Positions 1-8,293 of a stretch of DNA of 10,000 bases are shown here, one piece after another (within the stretch, counting starts at the first letter, position 1; each line of letters opens with the position of its first letter). The notes below the pieces were generated by a model, which saw only the letters and a list, made by a program, of their open reading frames with translations, was not told where the DNA came from and ran no database searches. Position numbers and translations under genes: made by a program. The stretch is from positions 1 through 10,000 of the forward strand of contig JAIWOB010000117.1 of NCBI GenBank assembly GCA_020217065.1, in the 5' to 3' direction. The stretch comes from Chloroflexota bacterium. Lineage in GTDB: Bacteria; Chloroflexota; Anaerolineae; Anaerolineales; Villigracilaceae.

Positions 1-1372
<1,372 letters not shown>

Positions 1373-2263
1373 TTATTTCGCGGCAAGCGCTTCCGCGCCG
1401 CCGACAATGTCCAAGATATCGTTTGTAATGCCCTGCTGACGAACTTTGTTGTAAGCCAGTTGCAGCGCGCCGACCAGTTCCTTTGCGTTATCAGTGGCGT
1501 TGCGCATGGCAATCATGCGGGCGGCATGTTCGCTGGCTTGCGCTTCCAACACAGCCTGATAGACCTGCAAAGCGGTAAAACGAGGGATGATTTCATCCAG
1601 AATGCCGCGCATGTCGGGTTCGTATTCATAAGCCGCCGCCGGCCCGTTGGACGTGTGCGAAAAATTCTCCACCAGCCCTTCGCCTTCCAACTCCAACGGC
1701 AGCAAGCGCTTCAGCGTTGGGACTTGACGTCCCATGTTGATAAAGTCGGTGTAAACAAGATACACCTCATCCACCGCGCCTTTTTGGAATTCCTCCACCG
1801 CCATACGCCCAATGGCTGAAACATCGGCAAAAGCGGGCGCGGCGGGCAAGTTGCTAAAATCGGCAATCACCTTTTTACCGCGGCGGATGAGCAAGTCTCT
1901 GCCCTTTCTACCGACGGCAATGTAGCGAACCGGCGCGGAATTTGCGTCGAAACGCTGGGCGGTAAAACGGATAACGTTGGAGTTATACGCGCCCGCCAAA
2001 CCGCGGTCGCCGGTGATAACGACCGCCAACGTATTTTTCACCTCGCTGCGATGCGCCAAAAGCGGGTGCAGGCTGCTGCGCCCCGGCTGCATGGAAACGT
2101 GTTTCAACACCTGCCAGGCTTTGGTCGCATACGGGCGGGTCGCCGTTACGGCGTTGATTGCTTTGCGGACTTTGCTGGCGCTCACCGTTTCCAGCGCGCG
2201 CGTAACCTGCGAAATGTTTTTTACGCTCTTGATTCTAAGCCGCATTTCACGAGCGGAAGCCAT
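1373..2263 (-). CDS. atpG: F1 ATP synthase subunit gamma
   Basis: Central rotor stalk of F1, a 296-residue protein of normal family length. The N-terminal helix (MASAREMRLRIKSVKNISQV, then TRALETVSASKV) and the C-terminal helix (RMIAMRNATDNAKELV, ending ITNDILDIVGGAEAL) are the two halves of the coiled coil that turns inside the alpha3beta3 ring. The Rossmann-like middle shows the conserved VVITGDRGLAGAYNSN segment around residues 81-96. The start at 2263 is supported by the position of the conserved MAS...R..RI.S N-terminus; I see no strong Shine-Dalgarno directly before it. It lies between atpA (122-base gap filled by an 8-base repeat) and atpD (12-base gap), which is the usual alpha-gamma-beta order. 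Confidence 0.97.
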   Translation of the reverse strand: MASAREMRLRIKSVKNISQVTRALETVSASKVRKAINAVTATRPYATKAWQVLKHVSMQPGRSSLHPLLAHRSEVKNTLAVVITGDRGLAGAYNSNVIRFTAQRFDANSAPVRYIAVGRKGRDLLIRRGKKVIADFSNLPAAPAFADVSAIGRMAVEEFQKGAVDEVYLVYTDFINMGRQVPTLKRLLPLELEGEGLVENFSHTSNGPAAAYEYEPDMRGILDEIIPRFTALQVYQAVLEAQASEHAARMIAMRNATDNAKELVGALQLAYNKVRQQGITNDILDIVGGAEALAAK

Positions 2264-2270
2264 AGTTTAG

Positions 2271-2389
2271 TCCTTTAGTCTCATAGACTCATAGTCTTAT
2301 CGTCTCATCGCCTGATAGTCTCCAATCTACTAGTTTGCCGCCTACTGCAAGGCTATTAGACTATCCGACTATTTAGACAATTAGACTAG
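2271..2389. repeat. Degenerate 8-base tandem repeat in two inverted arms, atpA-atpG gap
   Basis: On the plus strand the left arm reads as consecutive octamers from 2271: TCCTTTAG, TCTCATAG, ACTCATAG, TCTTATCG, TCTCATCG, CCTGATAG and TCTCCAAT, consensus TCTCATAG. The right arm from 2353 reads CTATTAGA, CTATCCGA, CTATTTAG, ACAATTAG and ACTAG, close to the reverse complement of the left consensus. About 18 bases of ordinary sequence separate the arms. The transcript could fold back across the gap between the alpha stop and the gamma start. The right arm overlaps the last codon and stop of atpA. Whether it regulates, stabilises the message, or is only a decayed microsatellite is not visible. Confidence 0.75.
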
Positions 2390-4044
2390 CTCGTCCACCC
2401 CGCGCGGAACGCATCGAGGGCTTTGGTCAAGGCGGCGCGGTTGTCGTCGGTAATGGTCTTCTTCGCGGCGATATCCTTGCCGACTTCGGGATAGGAAGCC
2501 GCCATGAAGCGCAGCAGGTCCGCCTGCCATTGCGCCATCTTCTCCAGCGGAACTCCGTCGGCGTAGCCGTTTGTGCCGGCAAAGATGACGATGACCTGCT
2601 CTTCCAGTTCCATCGGCTGGTACTGCGGCTGCTTCAGGATTTCCTGCATCCGTTGACCGCGGCTCAACTGCTGCTGCGTGGCTTTGTCCAAATCAGACGC
2701 CATCAGGGCAAACGCCGCCAACTCGCGGTAGGCAGCCATGTCAAGGCGCAGGCGCCCCGCCACCTGTTTCATGGCTTTGGTCTGGGCGTCGCCGCCCACG
2801 CGGGAAACCGAGATGCCAACATTCACCGCAGGGCGAATACCCGCGTTGAAGAGATTACCTTCGAGATAAATCTGCCCATCCGTAATGGAAATTACGTTCG
2901 TGGGAATGTAGGCGGAAACGTCGCCTAGCAGGGTTTCAATAATAGGCAGCGAGGTCAATGAACCGCCCGACCCCTTCACCTTGACAATCTTATAGCCTTC
3001 GCCCATCAACTTAGCGGCTTCCTCAGCCTCGTGTCTGGAAAGCGGTCCCGTATAGACTTTGCCATCCACGCCGTCCTTTTCGGAGGCGAGTTCACCCGCA
3101 TAATCTCCTTTAACAACGACGTACTTTGTCGCAAGGCGGGCGGAACGTTCCAGCAGGCGGGAATGGAGGTAAAACACGTCGCCAGGGTAGGCTTCGCGTC
3201 CGGGCGGACGGCGAAGAAGAAGGGAAACCTGACGATACGCCCAAGCGTGTTTCGAAAGGTCGTCGTAAATGATAAGGGCGTCGCGCCCCGTTTCCATGAA
3301 TTCCTCGCCAATGGCGGTGCCGGCGTAGGGAGCGATATATTGCAAAGCGGCTGATTCATCCGCCGACGCCACTACAATAATGGTGTGTTCCATCGCGCCG
3401 TACTTCTCCAGGATGCCGAGCGTGCGCGCAATGGCGGCTTTCTTCTGACCGATGGCGACGTAAATACAAATCAGGTCCTTGCCTTTTTGGTTGATAATCG
3501 TATCAATGGCGATGGCGGTTTTTCCGGTTTGGCGGTCGCCGATAATCAATTCGCGCTGTCCGCGCCCGACGGGAATCATCGAATCGATGGATTTGATGCC
3601 GGTCTGAACCGGAGTATCCACATCCTGGCGCTCGACGACGCCGGGGGCGATGCGCTCAATCGGGCGGAAGCCGGTGGTGGCGATGGGACCCTTACCGTCA
3701 ATCGGTTCGCCCAAGGCGTTGACCACGCGCCCAATCATCGCGTCGCCGACAGGGACGGAAGCGATGCGCCCTGTGCCGCGCACGGTCATCCCTTCAACGA
3801 TTCCTTCGTAGAAACCCATCACAATCACGCCTACGCTTTTCTCTTCAAGATTAAACGCTGTGCCCATCACGCCATTCGAAAATTGAACAAGTTCCTGCGC
3901 TCTGACGTTTGCAAGACCTTCCACCCGGGCGATTCCATCGCCCGCCTCGACCACGACGCCGATATCGCTGACGCTAAGCGCAGGGGTGAAACCTTCGATT
4001 TGTTTTTGCAAGTCACTGGCAATCTGCTGAATCAGGTCTGACAT
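2386..4044 (-). CDS. atpA: F1 ATP synthase subunit alpha
   Basis: Non-catalytic nucleotide-binding subunit of F1, 552 residues. Visible motifs are Walker A GDRQTGKT (169-176), the Walker B stretch ALIIYDDL (256-263), the alpha/beta signature [10 protein letters not shown] (405-414) and the following arginine, Arg415, which by family knowledge is the arginine finger acting on the neighbouring beta site. The protein is about 39 residues longer than E. coli alpha. The excess lies between LLERSARL (about 297-304) and [12 protein letters not shown] (360-371), a charged stretch containing [20 protein letters not shown]. The ATG at 4042-4044 has GGAGG at 4052-4056, seven bases away. The gene is first in its unit: upstream lies a promoter region and a divergent gene, not atpH or atpF. 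The residual TAG stop lies within the right arm of the 8-base repeat. Confidence 0.98.
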   Translation of the reverse strand: MSDLIQQIASDLQKQIEGFTPALSVSDIGVVVEAGDGIARVEGLANVRAQELVQFSNGVMGTAFNLEEKSVGVIVMGFYEGIVEGMTVRGTGRIASVPVGDAMIGRVVNALGEPIDGKGPIATTGFRPIERIAPGVVERQDVDTPVQTGIKSIDSMIPVGRGQRELIIGDRQTGKTAIAIDTIINQKGKDLICIYVAIGQKKAAIARTLGILEKYGAMEHTIIVVASADESAALQYIAPYAGTAIGEEFMETGRDALIIYDDLSKHAWAYRQVSLLLRRPPGREAYPGDVFYLHSRLLERSARLATKYVVVKGDYAGELASEKDGVDGKVYTGPLSRHEAEEAAKLMGEGYKIVKVKGSGGSLTSLPIIETLLGDVSAYIPTNVISITDGQIYLEGNLFNAGIRPAVNVGISVSRVGGDAQTKAMKQVAGRLRLDMAAYRELAAFALMASDLDKATQQQLSRGQRMQEILKQPQYQPMELEEQVIVIFAGTNGYADGVPLEKMAQWQADLLRFMAASYPEVGKDIAAKKTITDDNRAALTKALDAFRAGWTS

Positions 4045-4082
4045 TCGGTAGCCTCCGCCAAAATTCTAATTACGCACAAGAA

Positions 4083-4105
4083 CCCGGATAAGGGAATTAT
4101 CCGGG
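4083..4105 (-). promoter_or_regulatory. Perfect hairpin in the atpA leader
   Basis: CCCGGATAA (4083-4091) and TTATCCGGG (4097-4105) form a perfect 9-bp stem with a 5-base loop. It lies about 40 bases upstream of the atpA start and downstream of the candidate promoter, so it would be in the transcript. On the minus strand it is not followed by a run of T, so it is not a typical intrinsic terminator. It may protect the 5' end or act in control of translation; both are inference. Confidence 0.6.
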
Positions 4106-4167
4106 CGGCTTGACGATTTTTACTTATATTCCCAAAAATTCTTGTGAGAGAGAATACAAGCGGGGCA

Positions 4168-4196
4168 ATGATACCTGAAAGGCTCATGATTGTCCA
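4168..4196 (-). promoter_or_regulatory. Candidate sigma-70-type promoter for atpA-atpG-atpD
   Basis: Read on the minus strand, TGGACA (4191-4196) and TATCAT (4168-4173) are separated by 17 bases; each differs by one base from the TTGACA/TATAAT consensus. Transcription would start near 4161, leaving a leader of roughly 117 bases that includes the 4083-4105 hairpin. Confidence 0.5.
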
Positions 4197-4234
4197 GTTT
4201 CATTCGGTCATCTCGCCCAAAAACCTGTCCACCC

Positions 4235-4262
4235 TTGCCATCCGCGCGGCATGTACTATACT
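4235..4262 (+). promoter_or_regulatory. Candidate sigma-70-type promoter for the ATP-grasp ligase gene
   Basis: TTGCCA (4235-4240) and TATACT (4257-4262) are separated by 16 bases, each one mismatch from consensus. Transcription would start near 4269, giving a leader of about 110 bases. Confidence 0.5.
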
Positions 4263-4274
4263 AAGCAATCGGTC

Positions 4275-4321
4275 AAAAGCCTTTCGCAGCGCATTTGGCT
4301 TTTCGGGGAGGGCTAATCCCC
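4275..4321 (+). repeat. Two small inverted repeats in the ligase gene leader
   Basis: AAAAGCC (4275-4281) pairs with GGCTTTT (4297-4303) around a 15-base loop. Directly after it GGGGA (4305-4309) pairs with TCCCC (4317-4321) around 7 bases. Both lie in the predicted 5' leader. Neither carries a terminator-like T run immediately after it. A regulatory role is possible but unproven. Confidence 0.35.
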
Positions 4322-4381
4322 AAAAAGCGGAAATGAGTTGTAAGATTATTTTTCGAAGACTCTACTCATCGAGGAGAAACG

Positions 4382-5524
4382 ATGCAAGCCGCCCTTCCCA
4401 GCGCAGAAAAAAACTCGCGGCATTTCCCGGTCAAACATTCATGGAAAATAGCCGTCCTCGCCAATATCAAAGACGAAAAACAGCCCAAGCCGGAAGGCGT
4501 GCCGCCGGATGTCTTTGCGGAATTTGACCGCATCGAAACAATAAACGCGCTGCGCGCCGCGCTTGAAACGGACGGACACACGACCGTTTTTATCCCCGCC
4601 GACAGGAACCTCCCTTATGCGCTCCGCGAGGAGAAACCCGACATCTGCTTCAACCTTGCCGAAGGTCTCGGCGGAGACGCCCGCGAAGCCCAGACGCCGG
4701 CTCTGCTCGAAATGCTCGGAATCCCCTACACCGGTTCGCGCGTGCTTGCCAACGGCATCTCGCTCGATAAAACGCTTACCAAACGCATTTGGCGCGACCG
4801 CCGCCTGCCTGTGGCGCCTTTTCAGGAATTCCTGAACGGAGACGAGCCGCTGCGTCCGGAATTGAAATTCCCGCTCTTCGTCAAGCCGTCGCGGGAAGGC
4901 ACAGGAATGGGCGTGGATTTGAACGCCCGCGTCAACAACGAAAAGGAACTGCGGGAGCGCGTGTCTTATATCGTCAGCGCCTATCGCCAGCCCGCCCTAG
5001 TAGAGACTTTTCTGCCGGGACGCGAATTTACCATCGGCATTTTGGGGCGCGCAGACGCAAAACTATATTCGCGTCACCCGGAATGGTACGAAAAAGACGG
5101 TTTTCACCGCTTTCCCGTTCTCGAAATGGACGCCTCTCACGCCCCGTCTCCCTGGATTTATACCCACGAAGCCAAGTCGAAGGAAGTCGGCGCAGACGGA
5201 CATTTAGGGTATTTTTGCCCCGCCAACATTGAACCCGACTTGGAGAAAAAGTTAAAGTCGCTCGCTTTGCGCGCCCACCAATTGCTCGGCGCGCTGGATG
5301 TCTCCCGCACCGACATCCGCCTCGACGAAGAGGGCAACCCGCGCCTGATGGAAATCAACACCCTGCCCGGTCTTGCTCCCGATTACAGCGACCTTTGCCT
5401 GCAAGCCAAAGCCGAAAACATTCGATATGAAGACCTTGTTTTGGATATTCTATACCTTGCCGCCGGACGCTGGGGAATGATTAAACCGCGCGAAGCGGAA
5501 GGAAAACAAAACCAGCGCCGCTAA
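4382..5524 (+). CDS. D-alanine--D-alanine ligase-like ATP-grasp protein
   Basis: Predicted cytosolic ATP-dependent carboxylate-amine ligase, 380 residues, in the superfamily of the peptidoglycan enzyme Ddl. Ddl-like segments are FNLAEGLGGDAREAQTPALL (90-109), MLGIPYTGS (111-119), the ATP-binding FVKPSREGTGMGV (166-178), VETFLPGREFTIGILG (207-222), YFCPANIEPDLE (277-288) and the metal/phosphate end TDIRLDEEGNPRLMEINTLPG (310-330) with Arg309, Asp311, Glu324 and Asn326. The N-terminal GG.S.ER..S motif of classical Ddl is missing; a 20-residue tail precedes the first strand WKIAVLAN. The residue after EAK, tyrosine in E. coli DdlB, is Ser266, and the loop there is about four residues longer. After PGL the sequence is APDYSDL instead of TSHSLVP. 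The substrate may therefore not be D-Ala plus D-Ala. GAGGAG at 4371-4376 fixes the start. It is not placed in a cell-wall gene cluster. Confidence 0.8.
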   Translation: MQAALPSAEKNSRHFPVKHSWKIAVLANIKDEKQPKPEGVPPDVFAEFDRIETINALRAALETDGHTTVFIPADRNLPYALREEKPDICFNLAEGLGGDAREAQTPALLEMLGIPYTGSRVLANGISLDKTLTKRIWRDRRLPVAPFQEFLNGDEPLRPELKFPLFVKPSREGTGMGVDLNARVNNEKELRERVSYIVSAYRQPALVETFLPGREFTIGILGRADAKLYSRHPEWYEKDGFHRFPVLEMDASHAPSPWIYTHEAKSKEVGADGHLGYFCPANIEPDLEKKLKSLALRAHQLLGALDVSRTDIRLDEEGNPRLMEINTLPGLAPDYSDLCLQAKAENIRYEDLVLDILYLAAGRWGMIKPREAEGKQNQRR

Positions 5525-5563
5525 TCACAGGCAGCCGAAGTCAAAAAACAAAGGAGATGAGAG

Positions 5564-6274
5564 ATGAAACTCAATAACCCCTCCGTATTCAGCGAAACGC
5601 TCCTGAACTATTTTTTGGAACAGGGCTGGCAGTCGCTCAGTAAGCGGGACTTGGAATTACTCATCTTCATCCTTTTAGAAAATGACGGCGCGGTGGACCG
5701 TTTCGCATCCAACCACGCCGTCGCAAAGCAATTGCGGCTTACTCCCTCAAAAGTGGCGGCGCTCCGCAAAGACGCCTACGCCCGCTGGCGTCCGCTGACG
5801 GATGTCTCCACCAAAGAAATGATTATCCGCATCCTCAAACATACGCTGACGAAGGAAAGACTCGCCAACGCCGCGCGCTACGCTTCAGAACGGACGGCAA
5901 AAGAAGGCTTCCTCGCCCTGCTGATTGAACACCCCGATTACCGCGCGGAAATGGAAGAGGCTATCAAAAACCTGGACGGCATCCCCGTCTATGAGCGCAA
6001 CGCCCAGGTCATTCTCATTCATTACGAGACTCTCTTCCAACTCGCAAAAAATTACGACCTGCTGGACGAGTATTCAAAGATTCAAACTTCGTTGAAGAAG
6101 TTGTGCGGCTCCAAGGTGAGCGACCTCGAAGGCTTTCTCAAAAAGGACGCCAAAGACCTGACTTGGGACGACGTTCGCGCCGCTCTCAACTCGACCGCGG
6201 CAAAGATTATCGCCGGCGAACTGACCTCCATAGCCCTGCCCGCCTTGTTGAAAACGGCGCTATCGTTCCTCTAA
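5564..6274 (+). CDS. Uncharacterised helical protein with possible helix-turn-helix
   Basis: I do not recognise this 236-residue protein. It starts with a conserved-looking block, SVFSETLLNYFLEQGW then SLSKRDLELLIFILLENDG (7-42), followed by a possible DNA- or RNA-binding helix-turn-helix at about 50-73 (NHAVAKQLRLTPSKVAALRK). The rest is predicted mainly helical and charged, and ends in an apolar helix (about 212-236, IAGELTSIALPALLKTALSFL region) that may pack against a partner or a membrane. There is no signal peptide. AAGGAG at 5551-5556, seven bases before the ATG, supports the start. It follows the ligase gene by 39 bases on the same strand with no terminator between them, so the two are probably cotranscribed. 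The helix-turn-helix assignment is by eye and is weak. Confidence 0.8.
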   Translation: MKLNNPSVFSETLLNYFLEQGWQSLSKRDLELLIFILLENDGAVDRFASNHAVAKQLRLTPSKVAALRKDAYARWRPLTDVSTKEMIIRILKHTLTKERLANAARYASERTAKEGFLALLIEHPDYRAEMEEAIKNLDGIPVYERNAQVILIHYETLFQLAKNYDLLDEYSKIQTSLKKLCGSKVSDLEGFLKKDAKDLTWDDVRAALNSTAAKIIAGELTSIALPALLKTALSFL

Positions 6275-6302
6275 TTTACGCGGGGCGAATCGCCTCTGCG
6301 TT

Positions 6303-6308
6303 TATAAT
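6303..6308 (+). promoter_or_regulatory. Consensus -10 box next to a start codon (leaderless message)
   Basis: TATAAT at 6303-6308 is a perfect -10 hexamer separated from the ATG at 6315 by only six bases. The usual start point, 6-8 bases after the hexamer, falls on or beside the ATG. I see no Shine-Dalgarno before this ATG and no good -35 at 16-18 bases. Confidence 0.6.
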
Positions 6309-6314
6309 CGCGCC

Positions 6315-6650
6315 ATGTCCAATAACAATCGCACCGTCTGGTCTTCGGAAGATGGAGACCTTCGCAAACAAGCGCAGACCATCTCCCGCGCCAAATCCCT
6401 GCCGCCAGGGCAACAGACGGCATACCTGCACCGCGAATCGGGCGGACGGGGCGGAAAGACGGTATCCGTCGTCAAGAATCTCATCCTCGCCGAAGAGGAC
6501 TTAAAAACTCTGGCGAAAAAGCTCAAGCAGGAATGCGGCGCAGGCGGAACGGTCAAAGATGGGACGATAGAAATTCAAGGCGAACGCCGTCAGCGCATGG
6601 CGGAGGTTTTGCGGAAATTAGGATACAAGGTCAAGATTGCGGGCGGATAG
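6315..6650 (+). CDS. YciH/SUI1 family translation initiation factor
   Basis: Bacterial relative of eukaryotic/archaeal initiation factor 1, 111 residues. The family binds the small ribosomal subunit; E. coli YciH affects start-site fidelity in vitro, and its exact cellular role in bacteria is unsettled. A variable N-terminus (1-43, containing SSEDGDLRK) is followed by the SUI1 fold: GGRGGKTVSVVKNL (43-56), then the helix AEEDLKTLAKKLKQECG (59-75), then AGGTVKDGTIEIQGERRQRM (76-95) and the terminal strand LRKLGYKVKIAGG. It begins 40 bases after the upstream gene but has its own -10 box and no Shine-Dalgarno, so it is probably expressed separately as a leaderless transcript. Its 3' end converges with the lipoprotein gene, 19 bases away. 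Confidence 0.9.
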   Translation: MSNNNRTVWSSEDGDLRKQAQTISRAKSLPPGQQTAYLHRESGGRGGKTVSVVKNLILAEEDLKTLAKKLKQECGAGGTVKDGTIEIQGERRQRMAEVLRKLGYKVKIAGG

Positions 6651-6669
6651 ACGGCGACTTTTCAAGGTC

Positions 6670-7527
6670 TTAACCGCCCCCCTTTACAAATTCCGTCAAT
6701 TCAATCAAATTTAAGACGGGGATGACAATCTCCTGCTGGTTAAGTTTTAATGCGGCGCGCTCCGTCTGGGCGCGAACCAGACCAACATACGGTTCATACC
6801 ATTGGGAAGTGTGCAACGTCAAGATGCCGCCCGTCCCGCCTGTAGGCAAGGTCAAGGTTACGGGAAACGAAACGCGCTGAACGACTTTCAACGCCTGCGA
6901 ATACTCGCCGGCAGGAGCGCTGACCGCCTCCCGCGTTCCATTCATCTCAAATGCAAGGTCTATAAAAGAAGATTGCGCCACGACAATATCCGAGCCGCCC
7001 ATCAGGTTCTTAATATTCGCGTAATCTTCGGTCAGGTATTTAGCGTCCCACGCAACCGACCAGTCTTTTCCCGCCAGGGTTTGGTAATCTGGCGCATACA
7101 AACCGGAGTCGTGATAGGTGTTGAAGCTTCGGGCAAGGTAATTCGAGAAGTGCATATCCAGCGCAAACAACGGAAAGTCCTCGATGGCTCCTTCCAGACA
7201 GACCACAGGTTCAATTGTCGCCGCGCCCGTCTTTTGATTTGTAAACTCGACCCTGACGACAATGTTCGCGCCGTCGTTTCTATCGAGAACCTTGAGCGTG
7301 TAAAAGGTCTCGCCGCTTTCGGTCGTAACGCGGTAAGTCCACACGCTGCCCGGCGTCAAAGGTAAAAGAGGATTATCGCAAGGACCGTCTGGAACGGGAG
7401 TGGGCGTAAACGCGACGGTCGCCGTGGGAACGGGCGTATCCGTCGGCGCGAGCGCAGGCTGAACGGTCGCGGTTGGAGCGCAGGCAGTCAGAGCCAAAAG
7501 CAAAAGAAAAAGAAGAACCCGCTTCAT
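6670..7527 (-). CDS. Secreted lipoprotein with Thr/Pro-rich linker, function unknown
   Basis: The 285-residue protein begins with a type II signal peptide, MKRVLLFLLLLALTAC, with lipobox LTAC and Cys16 as the predicted lipidated residue. A flexible Thr/Pro/Ala-rich linker (about 17-47, with TDTPVPTATV) leads to a mature domain starting PCDNPLLPLTPGSVWTYRV. That domain is beta-rich with conserved-looking segments such as GSVWTYRV, and SQWYEPYVGLVRAQTE near the C-terminus. Proteins of this layout are common in Anaerolineae, and the function is not known to me. The reading frame is open 16 codons further upstream, but the signal peptide fixes the start at 7527. It follows the membrane protein gene by 16 bases on the same strand, so the two form an operon and may act together at the cell surface. 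Confidence 0.85.
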   Translation of the reverse strand: MKRVLLFLLLLALTACAPTATVQPALAPTDTPVPTATVAFTPTPVPDGPCDNPLLPLTPGSVWTYRVTTESGETFYTLKVLDRNDGANIVVRVEFTNQKTGAATIEPVVCLEGAIEDFPLFALDMHFSNYLARSFNTYHDSGLYAPDYQTLAGKDWSVAWDAKYLTEDYANIKNLMGGSDIVVAQSSFIDLAFEMNGTREAVSAPAGEYSQALKVVQRVSFPVTLTLPTGGTGGILTLHTSQWYEPYVGLVRAQTERAALKLNQQEIVIPVLNLIELTEFVKGGG

Positions 7528-7543
7528 GGTTTGCCGCCCCGCA

Positions 7544-8167
7544 TTAAATCCAACCGAGGATGCCCGCAAAAACAATCATCATTAATGCGTCCGCTCCAGC
7601 GACGGCGCTGATAAAGGCAACCTGCGTTTTAGGTTTCCAGTCGTAGCAGTAGAACGCCGCCAAAAAGAAGGGGATATAAACCGTGACGAAAACGGGAAAC
7701 GCGCCCCACCACGGATAGACCCAAACGAAAGCGGGAGTCTTCGCCAAAAGGATTTCGACCAATGAGAAAAACGCCGCATTGCCGACGGCAAATAACAAAC
7801 GGTTGTTAACGCCCAACAGTTTGAGCTTGGGGTCGGCGGGAAGCAGTTTGCTCATCACCAGACCCGCAATGGAAAACATGAAACTCAATTCGACGCCCAC
7901 GCCGACGAGGAGCAAGAGCGCCGTGCCGCTTGGGACAGTCCACAGGGCATGCCCGCTGAAATGCTGGATGAGCGCATTGAGAATCTCGTAAAACCAGTGA
8001 ACCGAGTAGAGCGCCAGTCCCGCCGCAACGCCTTTCCAATTCCCTTTTGAAATTTCATTGAAATAGACGTACACCACCAGCGCCAGCAGCGCAATGACGT
8101 ACCATTGGAAATTGTCCCCCTTGCGCAGGATACTCAAAGCCAGTTGGGTTGCTTCAGGGTTGTTCAT
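7544..8167 (-). CDS. Polytopic membrane protein, function unknown
   Basis: The 207-residue protein (start MNNPEATQLALSILRKG) has about six hydrophobic segments, among them WYVIALLALVVYVYF, GVAAGLALYSVHWFYEIL, ALLLLVGVGVELSFMFSI, LLFAVGNAAFFSLVEILL, FPVFVTVYIPFFLAAFY and a C-terminal AGADALMMIVFAGILGWI. Embedded charged residues (Glu in HWFYEIL, VELSF and SLVEIL) suggest a functional intramembrane core, but I cannot name the family. The frame opens 12 codons earlier, yet GGAGG lies seven bases before the ATG at 8167, so that start is preferred. The gene is first in a two-gene unit with the lipoprotein. It is divergent from the Fur-family gene, and the two share a 155-base intergenic region. 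Confidence 0.85.
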   Translation of the reverse strand: MNNPEATQLALSILRKGDNFQWYVIALLALVVYVYFNEISKGNWKGVAAGLALYSVHWFYEILNALIQHFSGHALWTVPSGTALLLLVGVGVELSFMFSIAGLVMSKLLPADPKLKLLGVNNRLLFAVGNAAFFSLVEILLAKTPAFVWVYPWWGAFPVFVTVYIPFFLAAFYCYDWKPKTQVAFISAVAGADALMMIVFAGILGWI

Positions 8168-8287
8168 GGGCGAACCTCCGGGTAGATTGATTTCCAACGC
8201 CAATCTTACCCCCGGTTTTCAACGCTGAACATTAAACGTTTTGTGTTTCGAGGTAAGAATCCCCTCCCCATCCTTCATTTTATCGTT

Positions 8288-8293
8288 TATACT
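8288..8293 (+). promoter_or_regulatory. Candidate -10 box for the Fur-family gene
   Basis: TATACT, one mismatch from TATAAT, ends at the first base of the palindrome at 8293-8312. Transcription would start near 8300, inside the palindrome. No convincing -35 is seen at normal spacing, so activity of this box alone is uncertain. Confidence 0.45.

Larger units (their letters stand above)
4045..4381. other. Divergent intergenic region between atpA and the ATP-grasp ligase gene
   Basis: This 337-base stretch separates two divergently transcribed genes. It holds the atpA Shine-Dalgarno and leader hairpin, one candidate promoter in each direction with -35 boxes about 38 bases apart, and two small inverted repeats in the leader of the plus-strand gene. 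An open reading frame crosses its right part from 4144 on the plus strand, but it overlaps the ligase gene and resembles nothing. I see no RNA gene or known riboswitch core. Confidence 0.6.

Noticed and set aside
2271..2389. CRISPR array
   Set aside because: The unit is only eight bases, there are no spacers, and no cas genes are present.
3385..4041. 218-codon plus-strand open frame antisense to atpA
   Set aside because: It lies wholly opposite a well-conserved gene and its product has no recognisable motif; such frames are common opposite GC-rich coding sequence.
4144..4527. Plus-strand open frame in the divergent intergenic region
   Set aside because: It overlaps the promoter and first 146 bases of the ligase gene in another frame, lacks a Shine-Dalgarno, and reads as composition-driven sequence.
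6641..6679. GGGCGG/CCGCCC inverted repeat spanning both stops of the convergent genes, considered as a bidirectional terminator
   Set aside because: The arms are only six bases and the loop is 27 bases, with no T run on either side; chance GC-rich pairing is as likely.
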